A DNA stretch of 64,000 nt from Neotamlana nanhaiensis (GCF_000943555.1 NZ_JTDV01000003.1:403009-467008), one strand, 5' to 3'. Counted from the first letter of the stretch, positions 38,101 to 45,653 are shown. The notes: generated by a model from the sequence alone, not told the origin. Made by a program: numbers and translations.

Positions 38101-38458
38101 CATTTTTAATTAAAAGATCTTGTTGATTTTCTTTTTCAACCTTATCAAAATTTGATAAATCATGAGTGGTTGTTTCGAAACTAATATTTTTGAAAATGGT
38201 CATAAAATTACCATCGTCGCTAAAACAAGCTCGCATAGATTCATGCCTTAATACAATTGTATTTAACGATTGATTAAGCGCAAAATCATTTAGTTCACCT
38301 CCTCCTAATTTTAAAGAATAAGAAATGTTATAAGCTCTACTGGCATCATTTCCGCCCAAAGCACAATCTACTAAAATCTCTGATTGAGCTTTAGTAGGCG
38401 TAATTACTTTTTCGATTTCTGGGCCTGCAAATGGGTTAAAATTTGTTGTATCGATAAT
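32123..38458 (-). CDS. Hybrid NRPS-PKS: C-A(Gly-type)-PCP-KS-AT-ACP, no ATG start
   Basis: About 2110 residues. From TTG at 38359 (2078 residues): C domain with HHAISDG at 119-125; A domain about 430-925 (YVLYTSGSTGKPKGV, NMYGPTETTIW; code by eye D-I-L-Q-L-G-M-I-W-K, glycine-type); PCP Ser in FFEIGGSSI near 968; KS about 1030-1455 (SACSTAL, EAHGTATPIGDP, KSNIGHTGAAAG); AT about 1550-1870 (CGHSIGE, malonyl-type SHAFHS); ACP with LGLESLSL near 1975; tail KLGRDKIGNPAWFVPD. No KR, DH or ER. A TTG start would cut into the C domain: reading back, TTNFNPFAGPEIEKVITPTK matches the N-terminus of the next NRPS. No ATG exists before the in-frame stop at 38501-38503. ATT at 38458 is used here as a guess. 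Confidence 0.9.
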   Translation of the reverse strand: MIDTTNFNPFAGPEIEKVITPTKAQSEILVDCALGGNDASRAYNISYSLKLGGGELNDFALNQSLNTIVLRHESMRACFSDDGNFMTIFKNISFETTTHDLSNFDKVEKENQQDLLIKNDANFIFNLTHGPLFKFSLIKLSTEEHVLITTFHHAISDGLSVDQFFKELAVCYNAYSINELPPLNQALSYSEFAKRENEVNHNDEQYWLNLYKDFVPNIELPLDFERPQIRTYNNNVYNYKLNSTLFNDLKQLGVKAGSSLVVTFMSAFELFLKQIIQQNDLVIGLNTSRHIYHDMAGLIGHGVNLLPIKSVIDDNLNFNQYLKIRKTEILDAFEHQSVSFGQLLQKLPITTNISKVPLVPFVLNIEFNNNLQNLFSFNGLNHEIILNHRDFATFEIEIQALMNNDGPNLIVNYNTTLFKLDTIKNLLEEFENILKRLVENPLQPINKLISNNLIDPYNKLNNTKVDFPQKCLHNLIFEQSQNTPNHLALEFNEVKLTYKELFEQATKFAHFLQSKSVKKGDLIAVSLNRSPELVPILIAILQCGAAYVPLDPKFPQSRLEFMIEDSEAKFLITNKNIDASFSKNTEKLLIEEILEDCKNAPTTPVTSPVSKNDLAYVLYTSGSTGKPKGVKVTHKNLVNFLNSMAKRPGITTKDRVLSITTISFDIAGLELFLPLTQGATLVLTNDTIASDGWKLLNLIKTKSITYLQATPTTWQMLIDSDWTTPLPIKALCGGEPMPLNLAKQLTEKCIELWNMYGPTETTIWSTIKKVEKNANNITIGKPIDNTRIYILNEQNNLVKSGEIGEICIAGDGVSNGYLKRPDLTSSKFFTANITENLPELIYKTGDLGKLLPHGEILCLGRADNQVKLRGHRIELGEIESTLNALSNIKQSAVVINNSGIEPKIVAYLTSKNNFQDTKAVKQSLRSILPEILVPKTYMWLKEFPQTPNGKIDKKQLPEPVLQRATANQVIKKPNTELEKELSDVWSEFLGLDTIGLEENFFEIGGSSILAQKVISELRKKLKTDIPLIKLFQFPTIAQFSEYLKLDTNANNEFSLKEETQSNSNKDIAIIGVSGRFPGAETLEEFWEILKNGEESISFFSDEDLDISIPNQEKDKANYVKARGILKDAKSFDANFFGLNPMVAKTMDPQQRIFLEIAYEALEQSGQLTNKNNIVGVYAGCDNTSYHTNNILSNSDIVNQVGSYQVYITNSKDFIAPRVAYHLNLKGPAVSVHSACSTALLAVAEGVKAIRAGQCNVALAGASSISAPIKRGHLYEEGSIFSPDGHCRSFDAKGQGTIFSDGAGVFVLKSLEEAEKDGDFIYAVIKGIGINNDGANKGSFTAPSSEGQAGAIMNALNDAQVLPNSIEYVEAHGTATPIGDPIEVEGLKMAYGKQKNLQYCAIGSVKSNIGHTGAAAGAAGLIKTLLALKNKKIPPIVGFNNPNPNIDFENSPFFVNNKLIDWSTNNIRRAGISSFGVGGTNVHIILDEYTMPEPHTNTTNPYQILKWSAKSEFSLNNYQNKLNSYLNSLSTNNLENISYTLNTTRHNYKHRGFIVINNNDVETDLTTYNFDTAKTSNLNNIPKEVGFLFPGQGSQFLYMGKVLYENEEVYRHAIDTCSEILKQHLNLDIRTIIFPESDTQNNHDLLKNTLYTQPALFITEYALAKLWMSWGITPSLFCGHSIGELVAAHLSGIFNLEDALFIISKRGQLISELEQGSMMSIRLSEQELSSLLPKNLSIAAVNAKQMCVVSGRINDIEDVAKIAEAKNIPHKLILTSHAFHSSMMEPMLKDFKKAFQNIKLNTPNTPIISTVTGKLLLDTEATDVMYWVNHVKNTVRFADAISTILDMDKFVLLESGPGKSLVSLTHLQAAGIKPITALQSLSIKKHGSEDDTYKTMYNALGELWLHGINPDWDKLYKHAPKKHVSLPNYAFDKQEYWVEPNIPKTTISNSVNLTNEKVNKSKVNLNGNVNNTNSKENSALKTKLTTLISEVSGIQYDQDISTLSFLQLGLESLSLTQLASKLRDEFNIEISFRKLTEELLNLNQLAKFISENNNNPNHTNNGTSIQLNINKFSIKPSNAPSKDAKLGRDKIGNPAWFVPDNNNQGNFIKINF

Positions 38459-38509
38459 TTTATTTTTTAGAGTTGAGGGTGGTTTAAAAAATGAGAGAAA
38501 TTAATTAAA

Positions 38510-41500
38510 TTAATTTTCAACCTTTATATAATTACCTACTTGATTTGGGTCTGGTACATACCAAGCAGGATTTCCATTGGGATCTCTGCCTAGTTTAGCC
38601 CCAACAACTGGAGGTGTGTTTGGAAAAGTGTTGTTTTTTACATCATGTTCCGAAATTATGTTTTTAACTTCAGAACTATTGGATTGATTATTAACAGTTG
38701 TTGAATCTAATTTGTTTTGAAGAGATTCAATTTTACTGTTTAATAATTGTAATTGAGTTAAGATACCATCTAAATTAATATTTTGCTCAGGTTTTACAAC
38801 TTGCGGAGCAACTATAGTTTCAACAGTATTGTTATTGGTGTTGCTTATAGTACTCGTATATCCGTTTTTATCGATATGATTAGCTAATAAATTTGGCGTT
38901 GCCAATTCTTCATTTAATTGTCTAAAAGTAATTAATAAATCAAATTCTTTTTTAAGACTTGCAGATAGTTGCGCGAGTACTAACGAATCTAACCCAACTT
39001 CTAAAAATGTTTTAGAGTAAGTATCGGGAGTTATATTAATTCCACAAGATTTTTTAATAATTTCTGAAATTTTATTTAATATTTCGTCTTTATTATTGTT
39101 TGTGTTTGGTACAATTTCTTGCTGAGGTTGTGCAGCCTTAGGTGTTATAAATGAGTTAGGCGCGTTTAATTTTATATATGTAGCTAGTAAATTTGGCGTA
39201 GCTAAATCTTCGTTAAGTTGCCTAAAAGTTATTAGTAAATTAAATTCCTTTTTTAAACTTGCCGATAATTGCGCTAATACCAACGAATCTAGTCCAATTT
39301 CTAAGAATGATTTTGAATGTAAACTTTCGTTTAAGGTAATTCCGCAAGACACTTTTATCATTTCAGACAACCTAGAAAGGATGGCGTCGGAATTACTAAC
39401 TGTTTTACTTGTTTGTAAGCTTGGTGTCTCTTGTGTTTTTGGTTCGTTATTTTGTGTTTTATTTGTAATGTAACCAAAACCATTTAATCCGTTATATACT
39501 TGCGGCTCAACCCAACAAGGTTTACGGTCGAAAGCATAACTTGGTAAATTTATTCTTTTTCGTTTTTGTTGTTTATAAAAGGCATTCCAATCTATATTAA
39601 ACCCGCGAGACCATAATTCGCCAAGTGCATTTAGAATTGAATTATATTCGGCATGGGCCTCATTATCTTTATTAAAACTAAAGCTATGAAATGCAGCTAA
39701 AGCTTTGCCACTAGCTTGTTGGTAAGCCAAAGAAGTTAAAGCCTTTCCTGGGCCAATTTCTAATAATACAGGAGCGCTATCATCAAAATTAACAATGGTA
39801 TCTAAGGCGTCAGCAAATCGAACGGTATTTTTAACATGGTTAACCCAGTAGGTTACACTTGTTGCTTCGGCATCTTTTAGCCATGTACCTGTAACTGTTG
39901 ATATTATAGGTAAGCGAGGAATGCTAAAGTTGATGTTTTTTAATGCGTCTTCAAAATCTTTAAGCATTGGATTCATCATTTCAGAATGAAATGCGTGGCT
40001 TGTAAAAAGTGTTTTGTTTGGTATTTCTTGTTCTGTTAAAAGAGTTGAAAATGCATTGATTACTTCATCTTCTCCAGCAACAACACATAATTGTTTTGAA
40101 TTTACTGCAGCTATCGATAAATTTTTAGGTAGTATTTTTATAACCTCATTTTCTGGCAATCTAACAGAAAGCATGCTACCTCCTGGAAGCTCACTTACAA
40201 GTCGGCTTCTCGTTGTTACTATATATAGGGCATCTTTTAGACTAAAAACTCCGGCCAAATGAGCAGCAACAAACTCACCAACACTATGCCCACACAGCAT
40301 GGTTGGTTTAATGCCCCAACTAAGCCATAATTTTGCGAGTGCATATTCTGTAATAAAAAGAGCAGGTTGGGTGTAAAATGTATTTCTTAAATCGTTTTCG
40401 GCCTTTTCCGTATTTACTTTTGGATAAATAATATCTCTAATATCTAACTTTAAATATGATTTTAGTATTTCGGCACACGTGTCAATAGCTTCTTTAAAAA
40501 CAATTTCATTGTCATAGAGTGTTTTGCCCATTTGCAAATATTGAGCGCCTTGACCAGGAAATAGAAAGCTGATTTCTGAAGGTATTTCGGTTAAATTATG
40601 CGATTTAACTTGCGTTTCAATGTTCGAAGTTAAGTGCTCTAAGGCATGGTTTTTTGAGTTGGTAACTAGAAAACTTCTGTTATTAAAATCTTCTCTTGTA
40701 TTTGATAAAGAATAAGCAATATCGGCAATACTGGTATTATTTTCTTTAATAAGATAATTGCTTAAGCTCGATTTATACAAGTTTAAACTGTTTTGAGATT
40801 TAGCCGACCAAGTTAATAGGTTGAAAGGTCTACCTGAATCTGTTTTTATTTCAGGATTATCATATTCTTCAACAATAACATGAACATTTGTGCTTCCAAC
40901 TCCAAAGGAACTTATACCAGCTCTTCTTGGACCATTTTTTGCTTCCCAAGGACTTAAGTTGGCGTTAATGTAGAATGGACTATTTTTAAAATCGATGTTT
41001 GGATTCGGATTTTTAAACCCAACTAATGGAGGTAATTGTTTATGTTTAAGCGATAGCATTACCTTAATTAAACCCGCTACTCCTGCAGCAGATGTGGTAT
41101 GTCCAAAATTACCTTTTATAGAACCTATTGCGCAAAAACCGTTGTTTTCTTGTTTACCAAAAGCTAATTTTAGTCCTTCTACTTCTATAGGATCCCCAAC
41201 AGGGGTAGACGTTCCATGTGCTTCGACATAACTTATTGTTGAGGGCAGGATTTGAGCATCGTTAAAAGCTCTTTTTATAGCTTCAGATTGCCCCTTTGAG
41301 TTAGGAGTCATAAAACTACCTCTATTTCCTCCATCGTTATTAACTCCTGTTCCTTTTATAATACCATAAATGGTATCGCCATCTTTTTGGGCTTCTTCAA
41401 GACTTTTTAATACTACAACTCCAGCACCATCACTAAAAACCGTGCCTTTACCAGAAGCATCAAAAGGTCTTGTATGGCCATCGGGATTTAAAATATAGCC

Positions 41501-43930
41501 TTCGTCGTAAACATGGCCACTATTAATAGGAGAAGTTACGCTAGAGCCACCAGCAAGTGCAACATCGCATTGCCCACTTTGTATTGATTTTACAGCTTCA
41601 GCAACGGCTAATAAAGAGGTAGAGCAAGCTGAATATAAACTTACCGCTGGACCTTTTAAATCTAAATGATATGACACCCTAGGTGCTATAAAATCTTTAC
41701 CGTTAACAGAATAAATCTGCATGTACCCTAATAGATCCTTTAATTCTTCATTTAAAAACACATTACTTTCGTAATATGAATTTACTTCGCTTCCAGCATA
41801 AACCCCAATTTTTCCTTTATAATGTTTTGGTAAATGCCCCGATTGTTCTAAAGCTTCCCAACAAATTTCTAAAAACAAGCGCTGTTGAGGATCCATCGCT
41901 TTAGCTAATAATGGATTTAACCCAAAAAACTCAGCATCAAATGTTTTGGCTTCTGGTAATACTCCTCTTGCCGAAACATATTGTGGGTCGTTTTTTAGAT
42001 AATCAGGAATACTTGGGTCTAATTCTTCTTTAGTAAAAAACGATATCGTTTCTTTTCCTTCTTTAATAACCTCCCAGAGTTCATCAATAGTAGCGGCACC
42101 AGGAAATCTACCTGACATTCCAATAACTGCTACTTCTTTAGGTTTTATATTATTTTTTTCTAATGTAAAAGTAGCATCATTAAACTGCTCAATGGTTTCA
42201 GATAATTGTTTAATTGTGGGATTGGTATAAATTTTTGATACAGAGAATGAATCATCAATATTTTTAATCATAGATGCAGTAACTTTTTGAGCCAATAGGG
42301 ATGTGCCTCCCATGTCGAAAAAGTTATCATTAATACCAACTTTATCAATTTTTAAAGCGTCACTCCATATACTTGCAATCTCTTTTTCAATAGAGTTACG
42401 AGGTTTTTCATAGGCTAGGGTAGCATCTTGTCTTTTATATTCTGGCGAAGGTAAATTCTTCTTGTCAACTTTACCATTGGATGTTAACGGAAATTTTTCA
42501 ACCCATACAAATAATGAGGGAATCATATATTCGGGTAAAATATCTGCTAATTGAGTTTTTAACAAAGAAGTATCTCCATGAGATTCTGTTGGTTGAACAT
42601 AAGCAATTAGCCTAGTTTCCCCATCTAATTGGTTGTTTGTTAAAACAACAGTTCTGTTAATTTTTGGTAATGAATTTATAGCAGATTCAACTTCTCGCAA
42701 TTCTATTCTATAGCCACGAATTTTAACTTGATCGTCTACTCTTCCTACAAATTCCATTTCACCATTTGGTAAAAGTTTGGCTAAATCTCCGGAGCGATAC
42801 ATTCTTAGGTTAGGGTCATTTATATCGGCAGTAAACCTTTCGTTGGTTAGTTCTTCTCGATTTAAATAGCCTCTTGCAACACCTAATCCAGAAACATAAA
42901 TTTCTCCTGTTTCTCCAACAGCTGTTGGTTTTTTATTTGCATCTAATAAATGTATTGCTAATGTTTGCAGTGCTTTACCAATATTTGAAATATTGCCGTC
43001 AATTTCGGTTTCACCAATTTCTTTATACATGGCATGTACGGTAATTTCTGTAATACCATACATATTTATAAATTTAGTTTTTGGATAGCGATTGTACCAA
43101 GTTTTTAAATATTTTGGATATAACGCTTCTCCTGCAAATATTATATAGCGCAATGCTAAATCGGGTTTAGTAATATGGCTAGTTGTTTCTACTAGATTTA
43201 TGAATGCAGAAGGTGTTTGGTTTAAAATTGTAATTTTTTCTTCCTCAAGAAAGGTTAAAAATTTAATAGCATCTTTAATAATTGGTTTATCTAGTATAAT
43301 AAGTTTACCTCCAAAAAATAGAGCTCCATACATTTCCCAAACCGAAACATCGAAACAAAACGAATGGAACATGCACCAAACATCATTTTCGTTAAAATCA
43401 TACAACGTATCACCGCTAAAAAGTAAGCTAGTAATATTACGATGTTCTAGCATTACACCCTTAGGATTTCCAGTAGTTCCTGATGTATAGATTACATAAC
43501 ATAAACTATTTACTTTAGGTGTTATGTTGTGTTCTAAAGATTTGCTTTGAGTTTTCTGATTGTCAATGAAAGCGTTAACAAAGTCATTATCAACTGTTAG
43601 TTTACATTTACTGTCTTGTTGTATATAATCTCTTCTTTGTTTAGGGTAATTCGGGTCGATAGGCACATAAGCCGCACCCGATTTCAAAATACCAAGAAAT
43701 GCAATTATAATCCAATGGTTAGTATCAATTGTTACAGATACTAAATCATCTAATCCAACAGTAAAAGAAGATGTAATGTAATTCGAAAATTGATTTGAAA
43801 GTATATCTAACTCTTTATAAGTAATTTTAGTTTTGTTATAAACAAGAGCTATATTGTTCGGGGTTTTTTCAACTTGTTTTTGAAACAAATCGATTATAGT
43901 ATATTCAGGAATATGATTAATCTTAGTCAT
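38510..43930 (-). CDS. Loading hybrid NRPS-PKS: A-PCP-KS-AT-ACP-ACP
   Basis: An 1806-residue synthase that starts directly with an A domain, so it probably loads the first amino acid. A domain about 1-490 (YVIYTSGTTGNPKGV, CFDVSVWEMYG, INMYGITEITVH; residues read by eye D-V-W-N-I-A-M-V-H-K, perhaps Thr-like, uncertain). PCP Ser in FFDMGGTSL near 538. KS about 600-1015, with SACSTSL near 772, EAHGTSTPVGDP and KGNFGHTTSAAG. AT about 1120-1440, with GHSVGE and malonyl-type SHAFHS. Tandem ACPs with GLDSLVLAQL near 1545 and 1646. A helical stretch (LTQLQLLNSKIESLQNKLDS) and the tail KLGRDPNGNPAWYVPD end it. No KR. First gene of the cluster, 151 bases before the next. Confidence 0.95.
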   Translation of the reverse strand: MTKINHIPEYTIIDLFQKQVEKTPNNIALVYNKTKITYKELDILSNQFSNYITSSFTVGLDDLVSVTIDTNHWIIIAFLGILKSGAAYVPIDPNYPKQRRDYIQQDSKCKLTVDNDFVNAFIDNQKTQSKSLEHNITPKVNSLCYVIYTSGTTGNPKGVMLEHRNITSLLFSGDTLYDFNENDVWCMFHSFCFDVSVWEMYGALFFGGKLIILDKPIIKDAIKFLTFLEEEKITILNQTPSAFINLVETTSHITKPDLALRYIIFAGEALYPKYLKTWYNRYPKTKFINMYGITEITVHAMYKEIGETEIDGNISNIGKALQTLAIHLLDANKKPTAVGETGEIYVSGLGVARGYLNREELTNERFTADINDPNLRMYRSGDLAKLLPNGEMEFVGRVDDQVKIRGYRIELREVESAINSLPKINRTVVLTNNQLDGETRLIAYVQPTESHGDTSLLKTQLADILPEYMIPSLFVWVEKFPLTSNGKVDKKNLPSPEYKRQDATLAYEKPRNSIEKEIASIWSDALKIDKVGINDNFFDMGGTSLLAQKVTASMIKNIDDSFSVSKIYTNPTIKQLSETIEQFNDATFTLEKNNIKPKEVAVIGMSGRFPGAATIDELWEVIKEGKETISFFTKEELDPSIPDYLKNDPQYVSARGVLPEAKTFDAEFFGLNPLLAKAMDPQQRLFLEICWEALEQSGHLPKHYKGKIGVYAGSEVNSYYESNVFLNEELKDLLGYMQIYSVNGKDFIAPRVSYHLDLKGPAVSLYSACSTSLLAVAEAVKSIQSGQCDVALAGGSSVTSPINSGHVYDEGYILNPDGHTRPFDASGKGTVFSDGAGVVVLKSLEEAQKDGDTIYGIIKGTGVNNDGGNRGSFMTPNSKGQSEAIKRAFNDAQILPSTISYVEAHGTSTPVGDPIEVEGLKLAFGKQENNGFCAIGSIKGNFGHTTSAAGVAGLIKVMLSLKHKQLPPLVGFKNPNPNIDFKNSPFYINANLSPWEAKNGPRRAGISSFGVGSTNVHVIVEEYDNPEIKTDSGRPFNLLTWSAKSQNSLNLYKSSLSNYLIKENNTSIADIAYSLSNTREDFNNRSFLVTNSKNHALEHLTSNIETQVKSHNLTEIPSEISFLFPGQGAQYLQMGKTLYDNEIVFKEAIDTCAEILKSYLKLDIRDIIYPKVNTEKAENDLRNTFYTQPALFITEYALAKLWLSWGIKPTMLCGHSVGEFVAAHLAGVFSLKDALYIVTTRSRLVSELPGGSMLSVRLPENEVIKILPKNLSIAAVNSKQLCVVAGEDEVINAFSTLLTEQEIPNKTLFTSHAFHSEMMNPMLKDFEDALKNINFSIPRLPIISTVTGTWLKDAEATSVTYWVNHVKNTVRFADALDTIVNFDDSAPVLLEIGPGKALTSLAYQQASGKALAAFHSFSFNKDNEAHAEYNSILNALGELWSRGFNIDWNAFYKQQKRKRINLPSYAFDRKPCWVEPQVYNGLNGFGYITNKTQNNEPKTQETPSLQTSKTVSNSDAILSRLSEMIKVSCGITLNESLHSKSFLEIGLDSLVLAQLSASLKKEFNLLITFRQLNEDLATPNLLATYIKLNAPNSFITPKAAQPQQEIVPNTNNNKDEILNKISEIIKKSCGINITPDTYSKTFLEVGLDSLVLAQLSASLKKEFDLLITFRQLNEELATPNLLANHIDKNGYTSTISNTNNNTVETIVAPQVVKPEQNINLDGILTQLQLLNSKIESLQNKLDSTTVNNQSNSSEVKNIISEHDVKNNTFPNTPPVVGAKLGRDPNGNPAWYVPDPNQVGNYIKVEN
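38870..39370 (-). repeat. Tandem ACP duplication inside the loading synthase
   Basis: Two ACP-coding units lie about 300 bases apart (active Ser near 39295 and 38992). Both encode GLDSLVLAQLSASLKKEF followed by LLITFRQLNE with few changes (for example IKL versus IDK downstream). The close match points to a recent internal duplication. Confidence 0.85.
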
Positions 43931-43956
43931 AAGATACTATTATTTTCTTTAGATAA

Positions 43957-43996
43957 TAAACATAAATTACCAAAAACCAAACAAATTTGTTTGGTT
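43957..43996 (-). promoter_or_regulatory. Putative operator palindrome and promoter of the NRPS/PKS cluster
   Basis: A perfect 22-bp palindrome at 43975-43996 has the core CCAAACAAATTTGTTTGG. It lies 45 bases upstream of the first synthase ATG. On the minus strand TATGTTTA (43957-43964) resembles the -7 box TAnnTTTG with a TTG 17 bases upstream inside the palindrome, so a bound dimer would cover the -33 region. No regulator gene is adjacent. Confidence 0.5.
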
Positions 43997-44324
43997 AAAG
44001 TTGTTAAAAAAAATGGTGCTATTAATCTAAATTATATTTTAGACTAGAGGGATGTAATCTAATTTCAAATATAAAATAGGAATTTTAAATTTAATGTTAA
44101 AATCTGCTGATAGTATTTAAAAATCGATAAAATGTTAGTATTAATGGAATTAATCAATTTTATTGGTTGTAATAGGAATACATAGCTTGAAGAAAACGAA
44201 GCTTTAAGAATTTAATTAGTCTAAATAAAGTTTAAAAAGTAATTAAAAGTATAGATTTAAGTTCAAATCTTTATTTGCTTAGTATCAAATTTTTCGTGAT
44301 TATTCTTATAAAATTAATTGATAA
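43997..44324. other. AT-rich intergenic stretch before the NRPS/PKS cluster
   Basis: About 330 bases between the palindrome and the end of the nitroreductase-like gene. I see no gene, tRNA or convincing terminator, only a weak AGCTT...AAGCT inverted repeat near 44190. It probably holds the cluster's upstream control region. Confidence 0.5.
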
Positions 44325-45305
44325 TTAGTCATGTAAAATATGCTCAGATATTGATTTTCTAACAGAATATGGCATTTTTTTTGAATAACCAAGTCTTAGA
44401 ATAATCATTGGGTATTCATTTTTTTGTAATAACGTATCAGTTAGGTCTTTTGATATTTGAGGTACTTCACACGGTTGGTTTAAATAGGTGAAACTTATTC
44501 CTAATTGTGTGCATTTTAGGCAAAATCTTTGTAAGTTTCTTCCTGTATTAATCCAATTATTTGTGGTGTTACCTAAACATGTAAACAAGGCCATGTGAGA
44601 CGATGAGTTAATGTTTTGTAGTGTAATATCATTTTGTTTTTCTGGTGTAAAAGCATTAAGTAACATGGCTTCTCCCACATCGCGAGGTAACTCTGGTAAC
44701 CCAATAGTTTCATAGGTTAATCCGTCATTATGTTCAACTAATTCTTCCTTGTTAAATCGAATCCATTCCAGTAGTTCTTTTTTGAATTTTTCGTTATTAA
44801 AAAGTATATTATTGCCTTCACAAATATATTGCGATAATTTATTGAAGGTTTTTGAATCTTTTTCAATCAATAAGAGGTTGGTATGATTTTCTAGAATTAA
44901 ACTATCGAGAAGTTCGATATCGGATTTTGGAATTAAGGTATGGTTATATTTACTTCTATTTGTTTGTCTTAGTTCTATTTGTTCAAATAAATAGTTTGCT
45001 TTTGGAGATACGGCGACTTTTAAATAGATTTTAACACTATTTGTATTTGTAAATTGTACATTAAAATCATACCCCAAATTCGTGGCCGAAATACAAATGT
45101 TTTCTAAGGCGCAACCAATACTTATATATAATTCTCGATGATCGCTATCAATTATTGGGAGTGATTTTTCTAAGTTAGGAATTATCTCAATATAGGAATT
45201 ATCTATTTTAAAAAACCAAGGTTGAGTATTATGTCCAGAAGCAGCTTTATGTCCGTATGTTATTATGGTTTTAAAATCTGCTATTGTTTTACTTGAGGTA
45301 AACAT
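44325..45305 (-). CDS. Nitroreductase-like FMN-binding protein (Acg family)
   Basis: A 326-residue protein of the Acg/nitroreductase fold, seen from HKAASGHNTQPWFFKI near the N-terminus, the IDSDHRELYISIGCALENI stretch and LFTCLGNTTNNWINTGRNLQ near residue 260. Acg proteins bind FMN; some lack enzymatic activity and may store flavin. The frame extends to a TTG at 45344, but ATG at 45305 gives the natural MFTSSKTIADFKTIITYGHK start. It is read in the same direction as the NRPS/PKS genes, about 395 bases upstream of them. Membership in that pathway is possible but unproven. Confidence 0.82.
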   Translation of the reverse strand: MFTSSKTIADFKTIITYGHKAASGHNTQPWFFKIDNSYIEIIPNLEKSLPIIDSDHRELYISIGCALENICISATNLGYDFNVQFTNTNSVKIYLKVAVSPKANYLFEQIELRQTNRSKYNHTLIPKSDIELLDSLILENHTNLLLIEKDSKTFNKLSQYICEGNNILFNNEKFKKELLEWIRFNKEELVEHNDGLTYETIGLPELPRDVGEAMLLNAFTPEKQNDITLQNINSSSHMALFTCLGNTTNNWINTGRNLQRFCLKCTQLGISFTYLNQPCEVPQISKDLTDTLLQKNEYPMIILRLGYSKKMPYSVRKSISEHILHD

Positions 45306-45452
45306 TTTCAATTTTATAAAATAGTTATTAGTTGGGATTGACAATTTAAATAATTAAAGTGAGAAAACAAGTGTTAAAATTTATTATTTACATTGTACCC
45401 GAGAGTAATGGTGTAAGCATTAACTCAAAGCGCTAAGAGAATTTAAAAAAAT

Positions 45453-45481
45453 AAAACCAACCAGAGTAGAATTTTGGTTTT
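45453..45481 (-). terminator. Terminator after tRNA-Leu
   Basis: AAAACCAA and TTGGTTTT form an 8-bp stem; on the minus strand it is followed by ATTTTTTT. It lies about ten bases beyond the tRNA-Leu 3' end. Confidence 0.75.
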
Positions 45482-45491
45482 ACAAAAAAAG

Positions 45492-45576
45492 TGCGCACGA
45501 GAAGACTCGAACTTCCACGACCTAAACGGTCACTGGCCCCTCAAGCCAGCGCGTCTACCAATTCCGCCACGTGCGC
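45492..45576 (-). tRNA. tRNA-Leu (GAG anticodon)
   Basis: The minus strand begins GCGCACGTGGCGGAATTGG and ends with the matching acceptor CGTGCGC plus discriminator A. The anticodon arm CTGGC-TTGAGGG-GCCAG gives anticodon GAG. A long variable arm (about 85 bases in all) and GTTCGAGTC in the T arm fit tRNA-Leu. CCA is not encoded. Confidence 0.95.
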
Positions 45577-45624
45577 TATTTATGTCTTGCTAAAATAAGT
45601 GTTTATTATAAATTTAAGCAAAAA

Positions 45625-45652
45625 AAAACCTTGTTAATTTAACAAGGTTTTT
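45625..45652 (-). terminator. Terminator between tRNA-Lys and tRNA-Leu
   Basis: AAAACCTTGTTA and TAACAAGGTTTT form a 12-bp stem, followed on the minus strand by a T run. It ends tRNA-Lys transcription two bases after the gene, so the two tRNAs seem to be separate units. Confidence 0.85.
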
Positions 45653-45653
45653 G

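Noticed and set aside
38359..38503. Treating the first two synthases as one protein made by stop-codon readthrough
   Set aside because: The frames agree, but two TAA codons lie between them and the first protein ends in the same tail motif that ends the second, so separate proteins are more likely.
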